22,414 nt of DNA, taken from Mesorhizobium shangrilense (GTDB taxonomy: Bacteria > Pseudomonadota > Alphaproteobacteria > Rhizobiales > Rhizobiaceae). Where the stretch lies: assembly GCF_040537815.1 (NCBI RefSeq), contig NZ_JBEWSZ010000019.1:1-22414 (forward strand), written 5' to 3'. The notes beneath the pieces were generated by a model that was not told the DNA's origin, did no database searches, and saw only the letters and a list, made by a program, of their open reading frames with translations. A program made the translations under genes and the position numbers. Below, piece after piece: positions 1 to 8,788 of this stretch; within the stretch, counting starts at the first letter, position 1; every line of letters begins with the position of its first letter.

Positions 1-71
1 CGGTTACCGCGCTTCCCAACGCAGGCACCGCGCTGCCCGGAATACGGATGAAAGGGGTGAGTCACCGTCAC
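1..71 (-). CDS. DUF5372-like protein, N-terminal fragment (runs off the window)
   Basis: The minus strand read from a GTG at 71 gives a short peptide containing VTVTHPFHPYSGQ. This resembles the start of small DUF5372 proteins, which I recall as accessory genes of mobile elements; the match is from memory. The GTG overlaps the TGA of another minus-strand frame (stop 70-68), the kind of overlap seen between co-translated genes. The upstream partner is cut off at the IS66 junction near base 113. Only about 24 codons are visible, so the family call is tentative and no function can be given. Confidence 0.45.
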   Translation of the reverse strand, partial: MTVTHPFHPYSGQRGACVGKRGN

Positions 72-109
72 AAACTGCAACGGGGACGATGAACCGCCTG
101 CATTTCCAA

Positions 110-265
110 GTGAGTTACAAGCGGCTTACCGACGGCTGTTTTGCCTGGCCCGCCACCAAGGATCAGGTCGCCGTTTCGCTCACCAAGGCGGAGCTTTCGC
201 TGCTTCTGGAGGGGATCGACTGGCGCCGGCCGAGCAAGACTTATCGGCCGCGTCTGGCCGGCTGA
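110..265 (+). pseudogene. IS66 TnpB (Orf2), C-terminal remnant
   Basis: The plus-strand frame ending in TGA at 263-265 contains YKRL, FAWP, LLLEGIDWRRP and a basic tail ending RPRLAG. This is the conserved C-terminus of the IS66 accessory protein TnpB, normally about 115 residues. Upstream of roughly base 113 the frame stays open but no longer resembles TnpB (no trace of the usual DMRKGF region). About the first half is therefore missing and the frame runs into foreign sequence. An ATG at 89 could start a 58-residue product, but that would not be a functional TnpB. TnpA is absent from the window. The gene sits 72 bp before the transposase gene, as expected for IS66. Confidence 0.8.
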
Positions 266-337
266 TTTTGCTCGTTTCTTATTGATTTTGTGTCGATTTT
301 GCTTTCGTAACGGAGGTCTTTCGGGTATGTAATTTGG

Positions 338-1915
338 GTGTCGGAACAAGCTCCCTCAATCGCTGATTTCCTCGCCCGGATCGCGCTTCTGGAGGCGGCC
401 GTTTCTGCCCGTGACACCACCATCGCCGAACGCGATGAACAGCTGCGAAGAGAGCGCGCCGAGGCCGCACTTTGCATCCAGCGCCTGCAGCTGCGGATCG
501 ATCGCTTCAACCGCAAGGCCTTCGGCCGTTCGTCCGAGAAGCTTGGCCAGATGCTGCTCGAACTCGAAGATCTCGAGACCGATTTCGCCGCCAGCGTGCC
601 CGTTATCGAGCTGCCCATCGTCGCTGACACCGACAAGGTGCGGGTGTTGCCGGTTCGCAAGCTCAACCCCAACCTGCCGCGCAAGCGTATCGTTCGCGAG
701 CCGTCTTGCGCATGCTGCCCGGGCTGCGGCGGCGATCTGCGCGCCATGGGCCAAGATAGCGAGGAGATGCTCGATCTGGTTGCCCAGGCCTGGCAGGTGA
801 TCGAGACCATTCGACCCAAGTACAGCTGCCGGACCTGCGATAAAATCATCCAGGCGCCGGCACCAGCCAAGGCCATTGCACGCGGCAAGCTCAGCTATGC
901 CGCGCTCGCCCATATCATGATGGCGAAGTGGGGCTATCATCTGCCGTTCTACCGTCAAGTCCAGATGATGGCCGCCAAGGGCGTCGATATCGAGCGTTCC
1001 ACGCTTGCGCGCAGCGCCGGCTATGCCGCCGCCTTGCTCGATCCCATCTACAACCGCATCCGCGAGATCGGCCGTACCCGCACCAAGATTCATACCGACG
1101 ACACGCGACTTCCGATCCTGGCGCCCGGCAAGACGCACAAGGGCGCGCTCTGGGTTTATGTCGCCGACGACCGCAATTCGGGTTCGCAGGAGCCGCCGAT
1201 CGCCTGGTATCGCGCCACCATGGGCCGCGCCGGCGAGAGCGTGATGACCGAACTCGCCGGATTTGCTGGCACCCTCCAGGCCGACGGTTTCAGCGGCTAT
1301 AACCAGATCTACAAGGGCGGCGCCATTCGAGAAGCTGCCTGCCTGGCCCATCTGCGTCGCAAGATATTCGACGTTCACGACAGCCAGCCGACCGAGCTCA
1401 GCACCACGGCCATGGCCGGCATCCAGGCGATCTACCGGATCGAGGAAGAGATACGGGGGCTCCCGCCCGCTGAGCGATTGGCCGCACGACGAAGGCGGTC
1501 CCGACCACTGGTCCGCGCATTGCGACGACAGCTCATGCGCCAGGGCAACGGTTTGTCGCGCCATGCCGATATCGCGAAGGCCTTCGCCTACGGCACCAAG
1601 CGATGGCGCGCGTTCAACCGGTTCCTCTACGATGGCCAGCTCGAGCCCGACAATCTGATCGCGGAGCGGGCCATCCGTGGATTTACGGTCGGCAGGCGCA
1701 ATTGGCTTTTCTCGGGCAACTTCGCCGCGGCAGAGCGGTCAGCGGTCGTGCTCAGCATCATCGAGACCTGCAAGCTCTGCGGCGTCGATGCCGAAGCCTA
1801 CATGGCCGACGTCACCGAGCGCATCCAGAACGATTGGCCAGCCTCGCGCTGGGACGAACTGATGCCTTGGAACTGGGTGCGCCGCCACGAGATGCCGCTC
1901 CCCTTGGCGGCATGA
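338..1915 (+). CDS. tnpC: IS66-family transposase TnpC
   Basis: This is a 525-residue DDE transposase of usual IS66 length, and it appears intact. In order it shows an N-terminal leucine-zipper-like coiled region (about 1-85), a zinc-finger region with CPGC at 127-130 and CRTC at 164-167, the catalytic domain and the short C-terminal IS66 domain (from about 470). The probable catalytic residues are Asp254/255 in HTDDT, Asp316 in QADGFSGYN and Glu443 in IAERAIRGF. The start is a GTG at 338; an ATG at 327 is followed directly by a stop and cannot be used. The nearest Shine-Dalgarno-like GGAGG (312-316) is too far away to be convincing, so the start could differ slightly. The stop overlaps the next gene by ATGA. 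The protein would cut and join the IS66 ends. Confidence 0.95.
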   Translation: MSEQAPSIADFLARIALLEAAVSARDTTIAERDEQLRRERAEAALCIQRLQLRIDRFNRKAFGRSSEKLGQMLLELEDLETDFAASVPVIELPIVADTDKVRVLPVRKLNPNLPRKRIVREPSCACCPGCGGDLRAMGQDSEEMLDLVAQAWQVIETIRPKYSCRTCDKIIQAPAPAKAIARGKLSYAALAHIMMAKWGYHLPFYRQVQMMAAKGVDIERSTLARSAGYAAALLDPIYNRIREIGRTRTKIHTDDTRLPILAPGKTHKGALWVYVADDRNSGSQEPPIAWYRATMGRAGESVMTELAGFAGTLQADGFSGYNQIYKGGAIREAACLAHLRRKIFDVHDSQPTELSTTAMAGIQAIYRIEEEIRGLPPAERLAARRRRSRPLVRALRRQLMRQGNGLSRHADIAKAFAYGTKRWRAFNRFLYDGQLEPDNLIAERAIRGFTVGRRNWLFSGNFAAAERSAVVLSIIETCKLCGVDAEAYMADVTERIQNDWPASRWDELMPWNWVRRHEMPLPLAA

Positions 1916-2514
1916 GCGCGCTCGATGACATGGCGCTGTCGGACGTGGCGCTCGAGGCCTGGATGGCCGTCAAGACCAACCGCCGCCCGCTGGTGCGGAC
2001 CATGTCGGGGCTGGATGGCTTCGTAACGGCGGCGGTCACTGGGCCGCGCTACCCGGACCCGCAAGACTGGATGTGCCCGCTCATGGGGTTGCCGCGCGAC
2101 GTCCTGGCCAAAGGGTCTGCAACCGATCACGCCGTGTTCGCCAGCGTCGCCAGGATCCACAATCGGATCAACGAGACGCTCTTCGACAGACCGCAGGACT
2201 ATGCGCCCCGCTTCGCAACCAAGCCCAGCGGCGGCATCGACCCCCGGCCGTGGTGCCAGGGGTTCTCCGCGGCCATGAATCTCAACATCAAAAAATGGAA
2301 ATCGCTACTCGACCTCGACAACCCCAACCACGGCCTGCTGCTGCCGATCCTGATCTACTGCGTCGACAAAAAGGGGAGGCCCGTCCTCGGCAAGCCCAGG
2401 CCGGGGCCCCAGACCGCGCACTTCATCGAGCACGAGGCCTACAGAGACATCGCCCTGGTCATCCCCGCCCTCCGCGAACTCCACTACGTCACCCGCTATG
2501 ACAACCCGGAGTGA
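1912..2514 (+). CDS. UPF0149 (YecA/YgfB-like) family protein carried by IS66
   Basis: This is a 200-residue protein whose ATG at 1912 overlaps the transposase stop (ATGA), so translation is probably coupled. The N-terminal part (SALDDMALSDVALEAWM..., then LDGFVTAAVTGP and DWMCPLMG) resembles the UPF0149/YecA family, and the W-C-GF segment (PWCQGFSAAM, about residue 120) is also typical. The cysteine-rich SEC-C metal-binding tail seen in some YecA proteins is absent. Similar genes occur downstream of the transposase in some rhizobial IS66 elements, so this is a passenger or accessory gene rather than a host gene. Its molecular role is not known. The frame stays open far upstream inside the transposase gene, but only the 1912 start makes sense. 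Confidence 0.8.
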   Translation: MSALDDMALSDVALEAWMAVKTNRRPLVRTMSGLDGFVTAAVTGPRYPDPQDWMCPLMGLPRDVLAKGSATDHAVFASVARIHNRINETLFDRPQDYAPRFATKPSGGIDPRPWCQGFSAAMNLNIKKWKSLLDLDNPNHGLLLPILIYCVDKKGRPVLGKPRPGPQTAHFIEHEAYRDIALVIPALRELHYVTRYDNPE

Positions 2515-2578
2515 TCGCCGCCGGCGCGCCGACTAACGAGCGACCTACCATAGACGCATCACAAGACGATTCGGGAAA

Positions 2579-2600
2579 GGCGCCTTGGCGCATCGCTTAC
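2579..2600 (+). repeat. Right terminal inverted repeat of the IS66 element
   Basis: Read on the minus strand inward from base 2600, the sequence begins GTAAGCGATGCGCCAAGG, which fits the conserved GTAAGCG start of IS66 ends. The matching left copy is not in the window, so the length of the repeat is an estimate. Confidence 0.65.
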
Positions 2601-3102
<502 letters not shown>

Positions 3103-3179
3103 CTATGCAGCTTTTTATTGCTTTGTTCGAAGGGCTATCGGCGAGGTGCGGCAGCACTCGTCGCCCTCACAGCGTCAGC

Positions 3180-5261
3180 TCAATGTTTCCGATCGTTGTC
3201 GTGTAAAAGGGCAGAAACTTCACCCACCTGATAATGCGGGCCCTGACTTTCAACGAGTCGCCGATAGGAGGCGTCCAGCGCCGCTCTAGGTTGATTTCTT
3301 GCCCAGAAAACGATGCCGCCCTCGTGCTTTGGAAAACCGTAGCCATTGGTCAAAACGAGGTCGATGTCAGACGCCGAGCTTGAAACTCCCTCGGTGAGCA
3401 CCAATGCCGCCTCGCTCGCGATCGCCGCCAAAGCACGCTCAACTATCTCAGTTGGTGAAAAGAGACGTCGAACTCGTCCTGCCTCGTTCGATGCGCTCAA
3501 AATCAGGTCGGTAACCACTTGATCGATCTCAGCCGGGCCGCCGGCATCAGGGTATCGATAGTATCCGGCGCCGGTTTTTCGACCAAACCGACCCATTGTA
3601 CACAACTGGTCAGGTATTTTCACGTAACGTGCGGACGGATCCCGGCCTGCCGCAGTCGCCTGTCGCATCCGCCACGCTATGTCCAAACCAGACATGTCAG
3701 CCACGGCGAAGGGTCCCATTGCAAAGCCGAAGTCCTCAAGTGCTTTGTCAACGTCTTGCGGGAGCGCCCCTTCTTCGAGCATGTACTCGCATTGGCGTCG
3801 ATAGGATGCGTAAATTCGGTTGCCGATGAATCCGAAAGAGTCGTTGGAGAGAACCGGGAGTTTGCCGACAGCTTTCGCCAGGGTCAGAGCTGAAGCGACC
3901 ACTTCCGGCGAAGTTTCTTTATGTCGAACAATTTCGACCAGCCGCATAGTCTCGGCGGGACTGAAGAAATGCATTCCTGCAACCCTATCGGCATGGCCGG
4001 AGGATGCGGCAATTTCGGCGACCGAGAGATACGACGTGTTGGTAAGCAGGATTGCGTCAGGCTTTGACGCCTCCCCTATATGCGAGAAGATTTGGCGTTT
4101 GACATCAAGGTCTTCAAACGCCGCTTCGATGATGGCGTCCGCCTTCCTGATCGGATCCCTGTGGGTAGTGGCATCCAATCGCGACATGGCGTCTTCAAGC
4201 TCGTCCGCATTCAACCGACCCCGCTCAAGACGTCGCTGAAAGATTTTGCGCACTCGAGTTGTTGCAGCCTCCGCGCCCCCAGCACTATTCTCGATGATCG
4301 ATACAGTTTTGCCGGAACTGAGCATTGCGGCCGCGATCCCAGCACCCATGGTTCCACCTCCGATGACCGTAACAAAGTCGATAGGTCTCGCCGCCGTCGC
4401 CATGGCCAGTTCAGGCACCTTCAGCGCCTTCCTTTCTGCGAAGAACAGATGTCGTAGCGCGGCGGCCTCTCGTCCCATTCGAAGCGTCTGAAATTGAGCT
4501 CGCTCCGCAGCCAGGCCTGCTGCCATGGGAAGCTGCCCACATTGCTCAATTGCAGAGATGGCTGCTTGGATGTGGGGCCGACCGCGTCCTGCTTTCAGTG
4601 CCCTTGCCTTGGCGTTTCGTAGGGCCGATTGGTCGCTGGGTGGCACCTCGATGCTGGCAACGCGTCGCTTATTGCCTCCAAGGCGAGATATGAACTTGAG
4701 CGCGTCACGAAGCAAATCACCGTCAGAGATTGCGTCGATCATACCACATTTCAATGCCTCCTCGGCCCGCAAGCGAGTGCCTGCGCAGATGAGCTCAATG
4801 GCCTTTTCGCGCCCCACCAACCGCGGCAAGCGTTGCGTGCCGCCGGCGCCGGGAATGAGACCGAGGGTGGTTTCGGGAAGACCGACGACCGTCTCAACGC
4901 CTGCGATGAGGCCGTCGCAGGCCAGTGCGAGTTCGTAGCCTCCCCCCAAGGCGGCGCCGGCGATCGCAGCAATGTAAGGTTTGGCGCTCCCCTCGATCGC
5001 AGCGATGACCACTGGGAGCTGGGGCTCCTCCAGCGGGAGGCCAAATTCCCGAATGTCCGATCCAGCCATGAACATTTTGCCGGCTCCGATCAATATTGCC
5101 CCAAAAAGGCTTGGGTCCGAGTCGACTGTGCGTACAGCGTTTAGCAAACCAAGGCGTACGCCCAACGAGCCGGCATTGATGGGGGGGTTGTCGATGACAA
5201 TAATCCCAACCCCTTCGCGCCTCTCAAGTCGAACCACCTGTGGCTCTGTTGACTCGATCAT
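3180..5261 (-). CDS. Fused enoyl-CoA hydratase/3-hydroxyacyl-CoA dehydrogenase (FadB/FadJ-like)
   Basis: This 693-residue cytoplasmic beta-oxidation enzyme hydrates trans-2-enoyl-CoA and then oxidises the 3-hydroxyacyl-CoA with NAD+. The crotonase domain (about 10-190) has the oxyanion-hole region GAALGGGYELALACD and both expected acidic residues, Glu110 and Glu130 (GLPETTLGLIPG). The dehydrogenase domain begins near 295 with the NAD-binding VIGGGTMGAGIA (299-310). It also contains NTSYLSV, MHFFSPA with His431, and LVEIV with Glu443; the 12-residue His-Glu spacing matches the E. coli FadB dyad. Two C-terminal helical domains follow (about 475-570 and 600-690). The ATG at 5261 has AGAAGG 8 bases upstream. 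The length fits the shorter bacterial/peroxisomal fusion type. Its partner thiolase, 77 bp downstream, is broken. Confidence 0.93.
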   Translation of the reverse strand: MIESTEPQVVRLERREGVGIIVIDNPPINAGSLGVRLGLLNAVRTVDSDPSLFGAILIGAGKMFMAGSDIREFGLPLEEPQLPVVIAAIEGSAKPYIAAIAGAALGGGYELALACDGLIAGVETVVGLPETTLGLIPGAGGTQRLPRLVGREKAIELICAGTRLRAEEALKCGMIDAISDGDLLRDALKFISRLGGNKRRVASIEVPPSDQSALRNAKARALKAGRGRPHIQAAISAIEQCGQLPMAAGLAAERAQFQTLRMGREAAALRHLFFAERKALKVPELAMATAARPIDFVTVIGGGTMGAGIAAAMLSSGKTVSIIENSAGGAEAATTRVRKIFQRRLERGRLNADELEDAMSRLDATTHRDPIRKADAIIEAAFEDLDVKRQIFSHIGEASKPDAILLTNTSYLSVAEIAASSGHADRVAGMHFFSPAETMRLVEIVRHKETSPEVVASALTLAKAVGKLPVLSNDSFGFIGNRIYASYRRQCEYMLEEGALPQDVDKALEDFGFAMGPFAVADMSGLDIAWRMRQATAAGRDPSARYVKIPDQLCTMGRFGRKTGAGYYRYPDAGGPAEIDQVVTDLILSASNEAGRVRRLFSPTEIVERALAAIASEAALVLTEGVSSSASDIDLVLTNGYGFPKHEGGIVFWARNQPRAALDASYRRLVESQGPHYQVGEVSALLHDNDRKH

Positions 5262-5349
5262 TCATTCAACCTTCTGGAGAGTTCGTCGACGGCTCAGGAG
5301 GTGTTTTGCCAAGCGCATCTCCCGTGCGGGCTGCCTCGGCGAAACAGCC

Positions 5350-6348
5350 TCAAATAGCTACTGCGGTGGGAACTTTAGCCTTGATCAATTTTGAATTGAC
5401 GGAGGCTAGGGCGTCCTCGGCTTCGGCTATGATACGGTCGATCAGTTCTTTACAGGTGGGAACATCGCGCACGAGGCCAACCACCTGACCGCAGGACCAA
5501 ATCGCGTCGTCTAGTTTGCCTTCGAAGTAGACTGCGGGATTTCTGCTTCCGGAGATGAGAGGTAGCAGCTCCTCCAGACTTGCTCCTTCAGCTTCCATCT
5601 CCACAACTTGTTGGGCCAGCGCATTTTTAGCCACGCGCATTGGTGAGCCAATGGATTTCTGAACGATTACGGTGTCGTCGGCTTTCGCAGCGACCATCCA
5701 TTCCTTCACCGCTTGGTGGGCGCCGGCTTCCCGTGTCGCCAAGAACCGCGTTCCCATCAAAATGCCATCTGCGCCCAGACTTAAGGCGGCCAGAAGACCT
5801 GCTCCGTCGCCGAAACCGCCGCCTGCTATGACGGGGATAGCCAATTTGGCAGCAACCTCGCGCAACATGACCAGCGTGCTCACGTCAGTCATGCCTGGGT
5901 GGCCGCCGGTTTCGTTGCCGACTATCGAAACCGCGTCACAACCGATCCTCTGAGCTTTCAATGCATATTGAGCTGCAGGTACCTTATGAATGATTTTAAG
6001 GCCTGCTTTCTTGATTGTGTCTAGATAAGGCTCAGGATTTTGGCCAGACGTTTCCAGGATCGGAACGCCTTCGTTGATGCATACCTGCAGGAAATCGGCA
6101 GGAGCGTACTGGCGCGCGGTGGGAAACAAATTGATGTTCACCCCGAATGGTTTATCCGTTTGCCTCCGAAGCGCCCTAACCTCCGCCGAGAACGTTTCGA
6201 TATCTGGAAACGTGGCGGATGTTATGATCCCGAGTCCCCCTGCATTGGAGACTGCAGCAGCTAAGGGGGCCCGGCCAATGCGAAACATTCCTCCGCATAC
6301 GATTGGGTGCTTTATATCCAGAAGGTCGGTCAGTTTTGTTTGGAACAT
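5350..6348 (-). CDS. Nitronate monooxygenase-family (NPD) FMN protein
   Basis: This is a 332-residue TIM-barrel flavoprotein of the 2-nitropropane dioxygenase/nitronate monooxygenase family. Visible motifs are an N-terminal HPIVCGGM segment, AVSNAGGLGII (32-42), NETGGHPG (145-152, with the family His at 150) and the FMN-phosphate region AGGGFGDGAGLLAALSLGAD (175-194) followed by GILMGTRF. An AGGG lies about 9 bases before the ATG at 6348. The gene sits between two CoA-linked genes on the same strand, with gaps of 88 and 71 bp. Family members in acyl-CoA catabolic clusters, such as IpdC of actinobacterial steroid degradation, act on CoA thioesters rather than nitroalkanes. A CoA-substrate oxidoreductase is therefore at least as likely here as detoxification of nitronates. 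The family call is firm; the substrate is unknown. Confidence 0.85.
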   Translation of the reverse strand: MFQTKLTDLLDIKHPIVCGGMFRIGRAPLAAAVSNAGGLGIITSATFPDIETFSAEVRALRRQTDKPFGVNINLFPTARQYAPADFLQVCINEGVPILETSGQNPEPYLDTIKKAGLKIIHKVPAAQYALKAQRIGCDAVSIVGNETGGHPGMTDVSTLVMLREVAAKLAIPVIAGGGFGDGAGLLAALSLGADGILMGTRFLATREAGAHQAVKEWMVAAKADDTVIVQKSIGSPMRVAKNALAQQVVEMEAEGASLEELLPLISGSRNPAVYFEGKLDDAIWSCGQVVGLVRDVPTCKELIDRIIAEAEDALASVNSKLIKAKVPTAVAI

Positions 6349-6419
6349 GGTCGTGCCCTGTTGCGCCAGCGTACTCGCCGACTAGCCGCGTGAAATTCGA
6401 GCTCTCCGAACGAATGGCT

Positions 6420-7547
6420 TCAGATGGCCCATTTCTGGCGGGCCGCCTTTTCCCAAACGATCTCGCGCTGCTGCCAAGGAGATCCGAGTAGAAGCTGGCG
6501 GGCGCGAGCGCGACGAAAGAACAGCTGAACATCGGTCTCTAGCGTGTAACCCATGCCGGCCCAGATCTGCTGCGCGGTGAAAGTGCACTTTCGACCGCTT
6601 TCGCATGCTTGGATCGATGCCATAGCCACCGAAGCCGGAGAGGGCGATAGGGCTGCACTGCTCACAAGTAGGCGCGCAGCGACATTTTCCATGTAGGCCT
6701 CAGCCAGGCGCTGCTGCACGGCCTGTAACGAGCCAATGGGTTTGCCGAACGCCTCCCGCTCCTTGGCGTAGCTTACGGCCAAGTCCAGCGCTGCCCGAGA
6801 AAGACCGACAACTTGAGCAGCGAAAACGGTTCGCAGAGTGTCAAATGCACTGTCCAACGCTGTCCAGGTCAACTCGCCCTGATCGATTAGGGTGGTTTCG
6901 CCTTGGCTCACAGAGGCCCAGTCGATGGTCACATAGGTGTTGTTCGCGAGATCAGGATTGTGATTGCCACCCCATCCGGCGGCAGGCTTACGCACCAACG
7001 CGATGCCGATGCCTTGGTCAGTTTGAACCGGAATGACTACCGCACTGGCTCGGTCGAGATGTTCGGCGATCCATGGGCTACGGCTGAGGTTTTCGCTCAG
7101 TGAAGCAAGGGCACATTCGTCACGGCTCGCCGGCAACCCATTTGCCGGCATCGCTATCGCAACGAGCTGAGATCCCGCAATAACGGACTCAACAAGATTA
7201 TTGAACGACCCGCGACCAAATCTTGCCAAGATAGGGACCACGAATGCCGCGGTTTCACCGAAGGGCATCGGGAACGCTGCTGTCGCCAGTTCCTCAGCAA
7301 TCATAGCCACTACGGGCAGGCCGTCAGCTCCGAAGCCATCTGGCGACATCAAACCGACCCAGCCCAACTCCGCTATAGCCGTCCAAATACCATTCGCAGC
7401 GGCCCAGTCTCCTGCTTCCGCTTGGCGAGCTATTTTGGTGGTGAGCTCCTTCGCCACGAAAGATTGTGCGACTTCCCGGATCAACTCGAAATCGGTATCG
7501 CTGATAGCGCTTTCTGTCAGTTCTATTGCGCCAAGGTTCGTATTCAT
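6420..7547 (-). CDS. Acyl-CoA dehydrogenase, probable non-catalytic-type subunit
   Basis: This is an acyl-CoA dehydrogenase of about 375 residues with the N-terminal helical domain (LGWVGLMSPDGFGADGLP...EELA) and a C-terminal FAD-contacting domain (YAKEREAFGKPIGSLQAVQQ, then IWAGMGYTLETDVQLFFRRA). The middle beta domain is poorly conserved. The segment aligned with the catalytic helix reads DTLRT, where the second dehydrogenase here has DLERS, and I see no Glu at either usual base position. This pattern is known from subunits that pair with a catalytic partner in heteromeric acyl-CoA dehydrogenases. Two starts are possible: GTG 7553, overlapping the CoA-transferase stop as GTGA, and ATG 7547. 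I chose the ATG because GGAG lies 10 bases before it, against only 4 bases before the GTG. The start is uncertain by two codons. Confidence 0.88.
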   Translation of the reverse strand: MNTNLGAIELTESAISDTDFELIREVAQSFVAKELTTKIARQAEAGDWAAANGIWTAIAELGWVGLMSPDGFGADGLPVVAMIAEELATAAFPMPFGETAAFVVPILARFGRGSFNNLVESVIAGSQLVAIAMPANGLPASRDECALASLSENLSRSPWIAEHLDRASAVVIPVQTDQGIGIALVRKPAAGWGGNHNPDLANNTYVTIDWASVSQGETTLIDQGELTWTALDSAFDTLRTVFAAQVVGLSRAALDLAVSYAKEREAFGKPIGSLQAVQQRLAEAYMENVAARLLVSSAALSPSPASVAMASIQACESGRKCTFTAQQIWAGMGYTLETDVQLFFRRARARQLLLGSPWQQREIVWEKAARQKWAI

Positions 7548-7549
7548 GA

Positions 7550-8788
7550 TCACCGATCTCCATCAGCCGACACAGCTGCAACTTGAAGCGCAGCCAGTTC
7601 ATCCAGAATTTCTTTGGTGTGCTGCCCTAGTGCCGGTGGTGGGCGGTGCCCTTGAGGCTGTCCATTGATGGATATGCCTGGACCCATTGTCCGTACGTGT
7701 CCGAATTCAGGCATCGTAAAGTCAATGAAGTAGCCCCCGGCCGCCACCTGTTCGTCAAACATCAGATCAGATGACATCTGGACCGGGGCGCAAGGCACGC
7801 CACAGGCCTCAAACGCCGTGACCCAGGTTGCAGACGACTTCTTGACGAATTCGGCTTCAGCGTAGGACGTTAGCGCCCGGCGCCTTAAATCCTCATCTTC
7901 GGTCTGCGGCAAAGCGTCGGGGTTCTCGAACCAGGGGTCGTCCAAGCCCACGATTGCCATGAAATGTTTTCGTTGGGGCACATTCAAGCACCCGATGGTG
8001 ACGTAACCGTCACTCGTTTCAAAGGTGCGGTAATACAGTTCACGCTCGACCAAATCGTTCATCTGGCTAGCCGCTGCCTGCATCCGCTCTCTGACGGTTC
8101 CAGGTGCTTTCTGAGGGTGCGCTCCATCCAGAGCTTCGATCGAGACAAGCTTCTGCCGCTGCAGACTAAGTGCGGCCTCGATCAGCGTAGTTTCGATTTT
8201 CCGTCCAACCCCGGTACGGACCCGCTGGATGAGCGCCGACAGGATCCCGAGGGCCAACATCTGACCTGCGGTAAAGTCGATCAGGGCGATGCCAGCATAT
8301 CGGCGCGGAGCTTTGCCATCGGGGTTCGGGTTAGAAGCTATGAGCCCAGAAACAGCCTGGATCACCAAATCATATCCGGCTTGATGCGCCCGTGGCCCCT
8401 TCTGTCCATAGGCAGAGTTCGAAGCATAAATCAGCTTCGGATTGAGCTCTTTCACCGCGCAATAGCTGATGCCCAATCGCTCAGGCACCCCCGGCCGATA
8501 ATTATGTACCATGACATCGGCTGACGCGATGAGCCCCCTCGCGACATCGCGGTCTTTCTCGGATTTGAGATCAAGGACTATGGAACGCTTGTTACGGTTC
8601 AGTGCAACGAAACTCTTGCTGAAGCCTGAGGCGAAGGGGTCCTGGCCACGCCATTGTTCACCTGAGGGTGGTTCGACCTTGATGATGTCAGCTCCCATGT
8701 CACCGAGCATCTGGGTGCAGAAAGGGCCCGCGATATAACCCGAGAAATCGACAACACGGATGCCGTCAAGTGGTGCTGGCCCATTCAT
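7550..8788 (-). CDS. Family III (CaiB/BaiF-type) CoA-transferase
   Basis: This 412-residue family III CoA-transferase would move CoA from an acyl-CoA donor, often succinyl-CoA, to a carboxylic acid and so activate it for beta-oxidation. It starts with the typical LDGIRVVDFSGYIAGPFCTQ and LGDMGADIIKVEPP. It contains LNRNKRSIVLDLKS (63-76), HNYRPGVPERLGI (95-107) and AGYDLVIQAVSGL (137-149). Asp171 in IALIDFTAG is the likely nucleophile. The C-terminal part carries the usual second CaiB segment (ACGVPCAPVQ). Its ATG overlaps the stop of the upstream dehydrogenase by 4 bases, and its own stop overlaps a possible start of the downstream dehydrogenase. The three genes therefore form one tightly coupled transcription unit. 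The acid substrate cannot be read from sequence; dicarboxylates are plausible from context. Confidence 0.93.
   Translation of the reverse strand: MNGPAPLDGIRVVDFSGYIAGPFCTQMLGDMGADIIKVEPPSGEQWRGQDPFASGFSKSFVALNRNKRSIVLDLKSEKDRDVARGLIASADVMVHNYRPGVPERLGISYCAVKELNPKLIYASNSAYGQKGPRAHQAGYDLVIQAVSGLIASNPNPDGKAPRRYAGIALIDFTAGQMLALGILSALIQRVRTGVGRKIETTLIEAALSLQRQKLVSIEALDGAHPQKAPGTVRERMQAAASQMNDLVERELYYRTFETSDGYVTIGCLNVPQRKHFMAIVGLDDPWFENPDALPQTEDEDLRRRALTSYAEAEFVKKSSATWVTAFEACGVPCAPVQMSSDLMFDEQVAAGGYFIDFTMPEFGHVRTMGPGISINGQPQGHRPPPALGQHTKEILDELAALQVAAVSADGDR

Larger units (their letters stand above)
113..2600 (+). mobile_element. IS66-family insertion sequence, left-truncated
   Basis: The element comprises the TnpB tail, a full-length TnpC and a UPF0149 passenger gene. 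The right boundary is placed at 2600 for two independent reasons. The last bases, read on the minus strand, begin GTAAGCG, the usual IS66 terminus. From 2601 onward the minus strand continues an interrupted thiolase reading frame. The left boundary near 113 is not a natural IS66 end: TnpA, most of TnpB and the left inverted repeat are missing. Because the left end is gone, the expected 8-bp target duplication (2601-2608 on this side) cannot be confirmed. The transposase could still act in trans, but this copy should not move by itself. Confidence 0.85.

Noticed and set aside
89..265. ATG at 89 overlapping a TGA (ATGA) as a genuine TnpB start after TnpA
   Set aside because: The upstream frame ending there does not resemble TnpA, and the resulting 58-residue protein would lack the conserved N-terminal half of TnpB.
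356..1564. A 402-codon open frame antisense to the IS66 transposase
   Set aside because: It mirrors a high-GC gene; its composition (Ala/Gly/Leu-rich, no domain) and position opposite an intact transposase mark it as a shadow.
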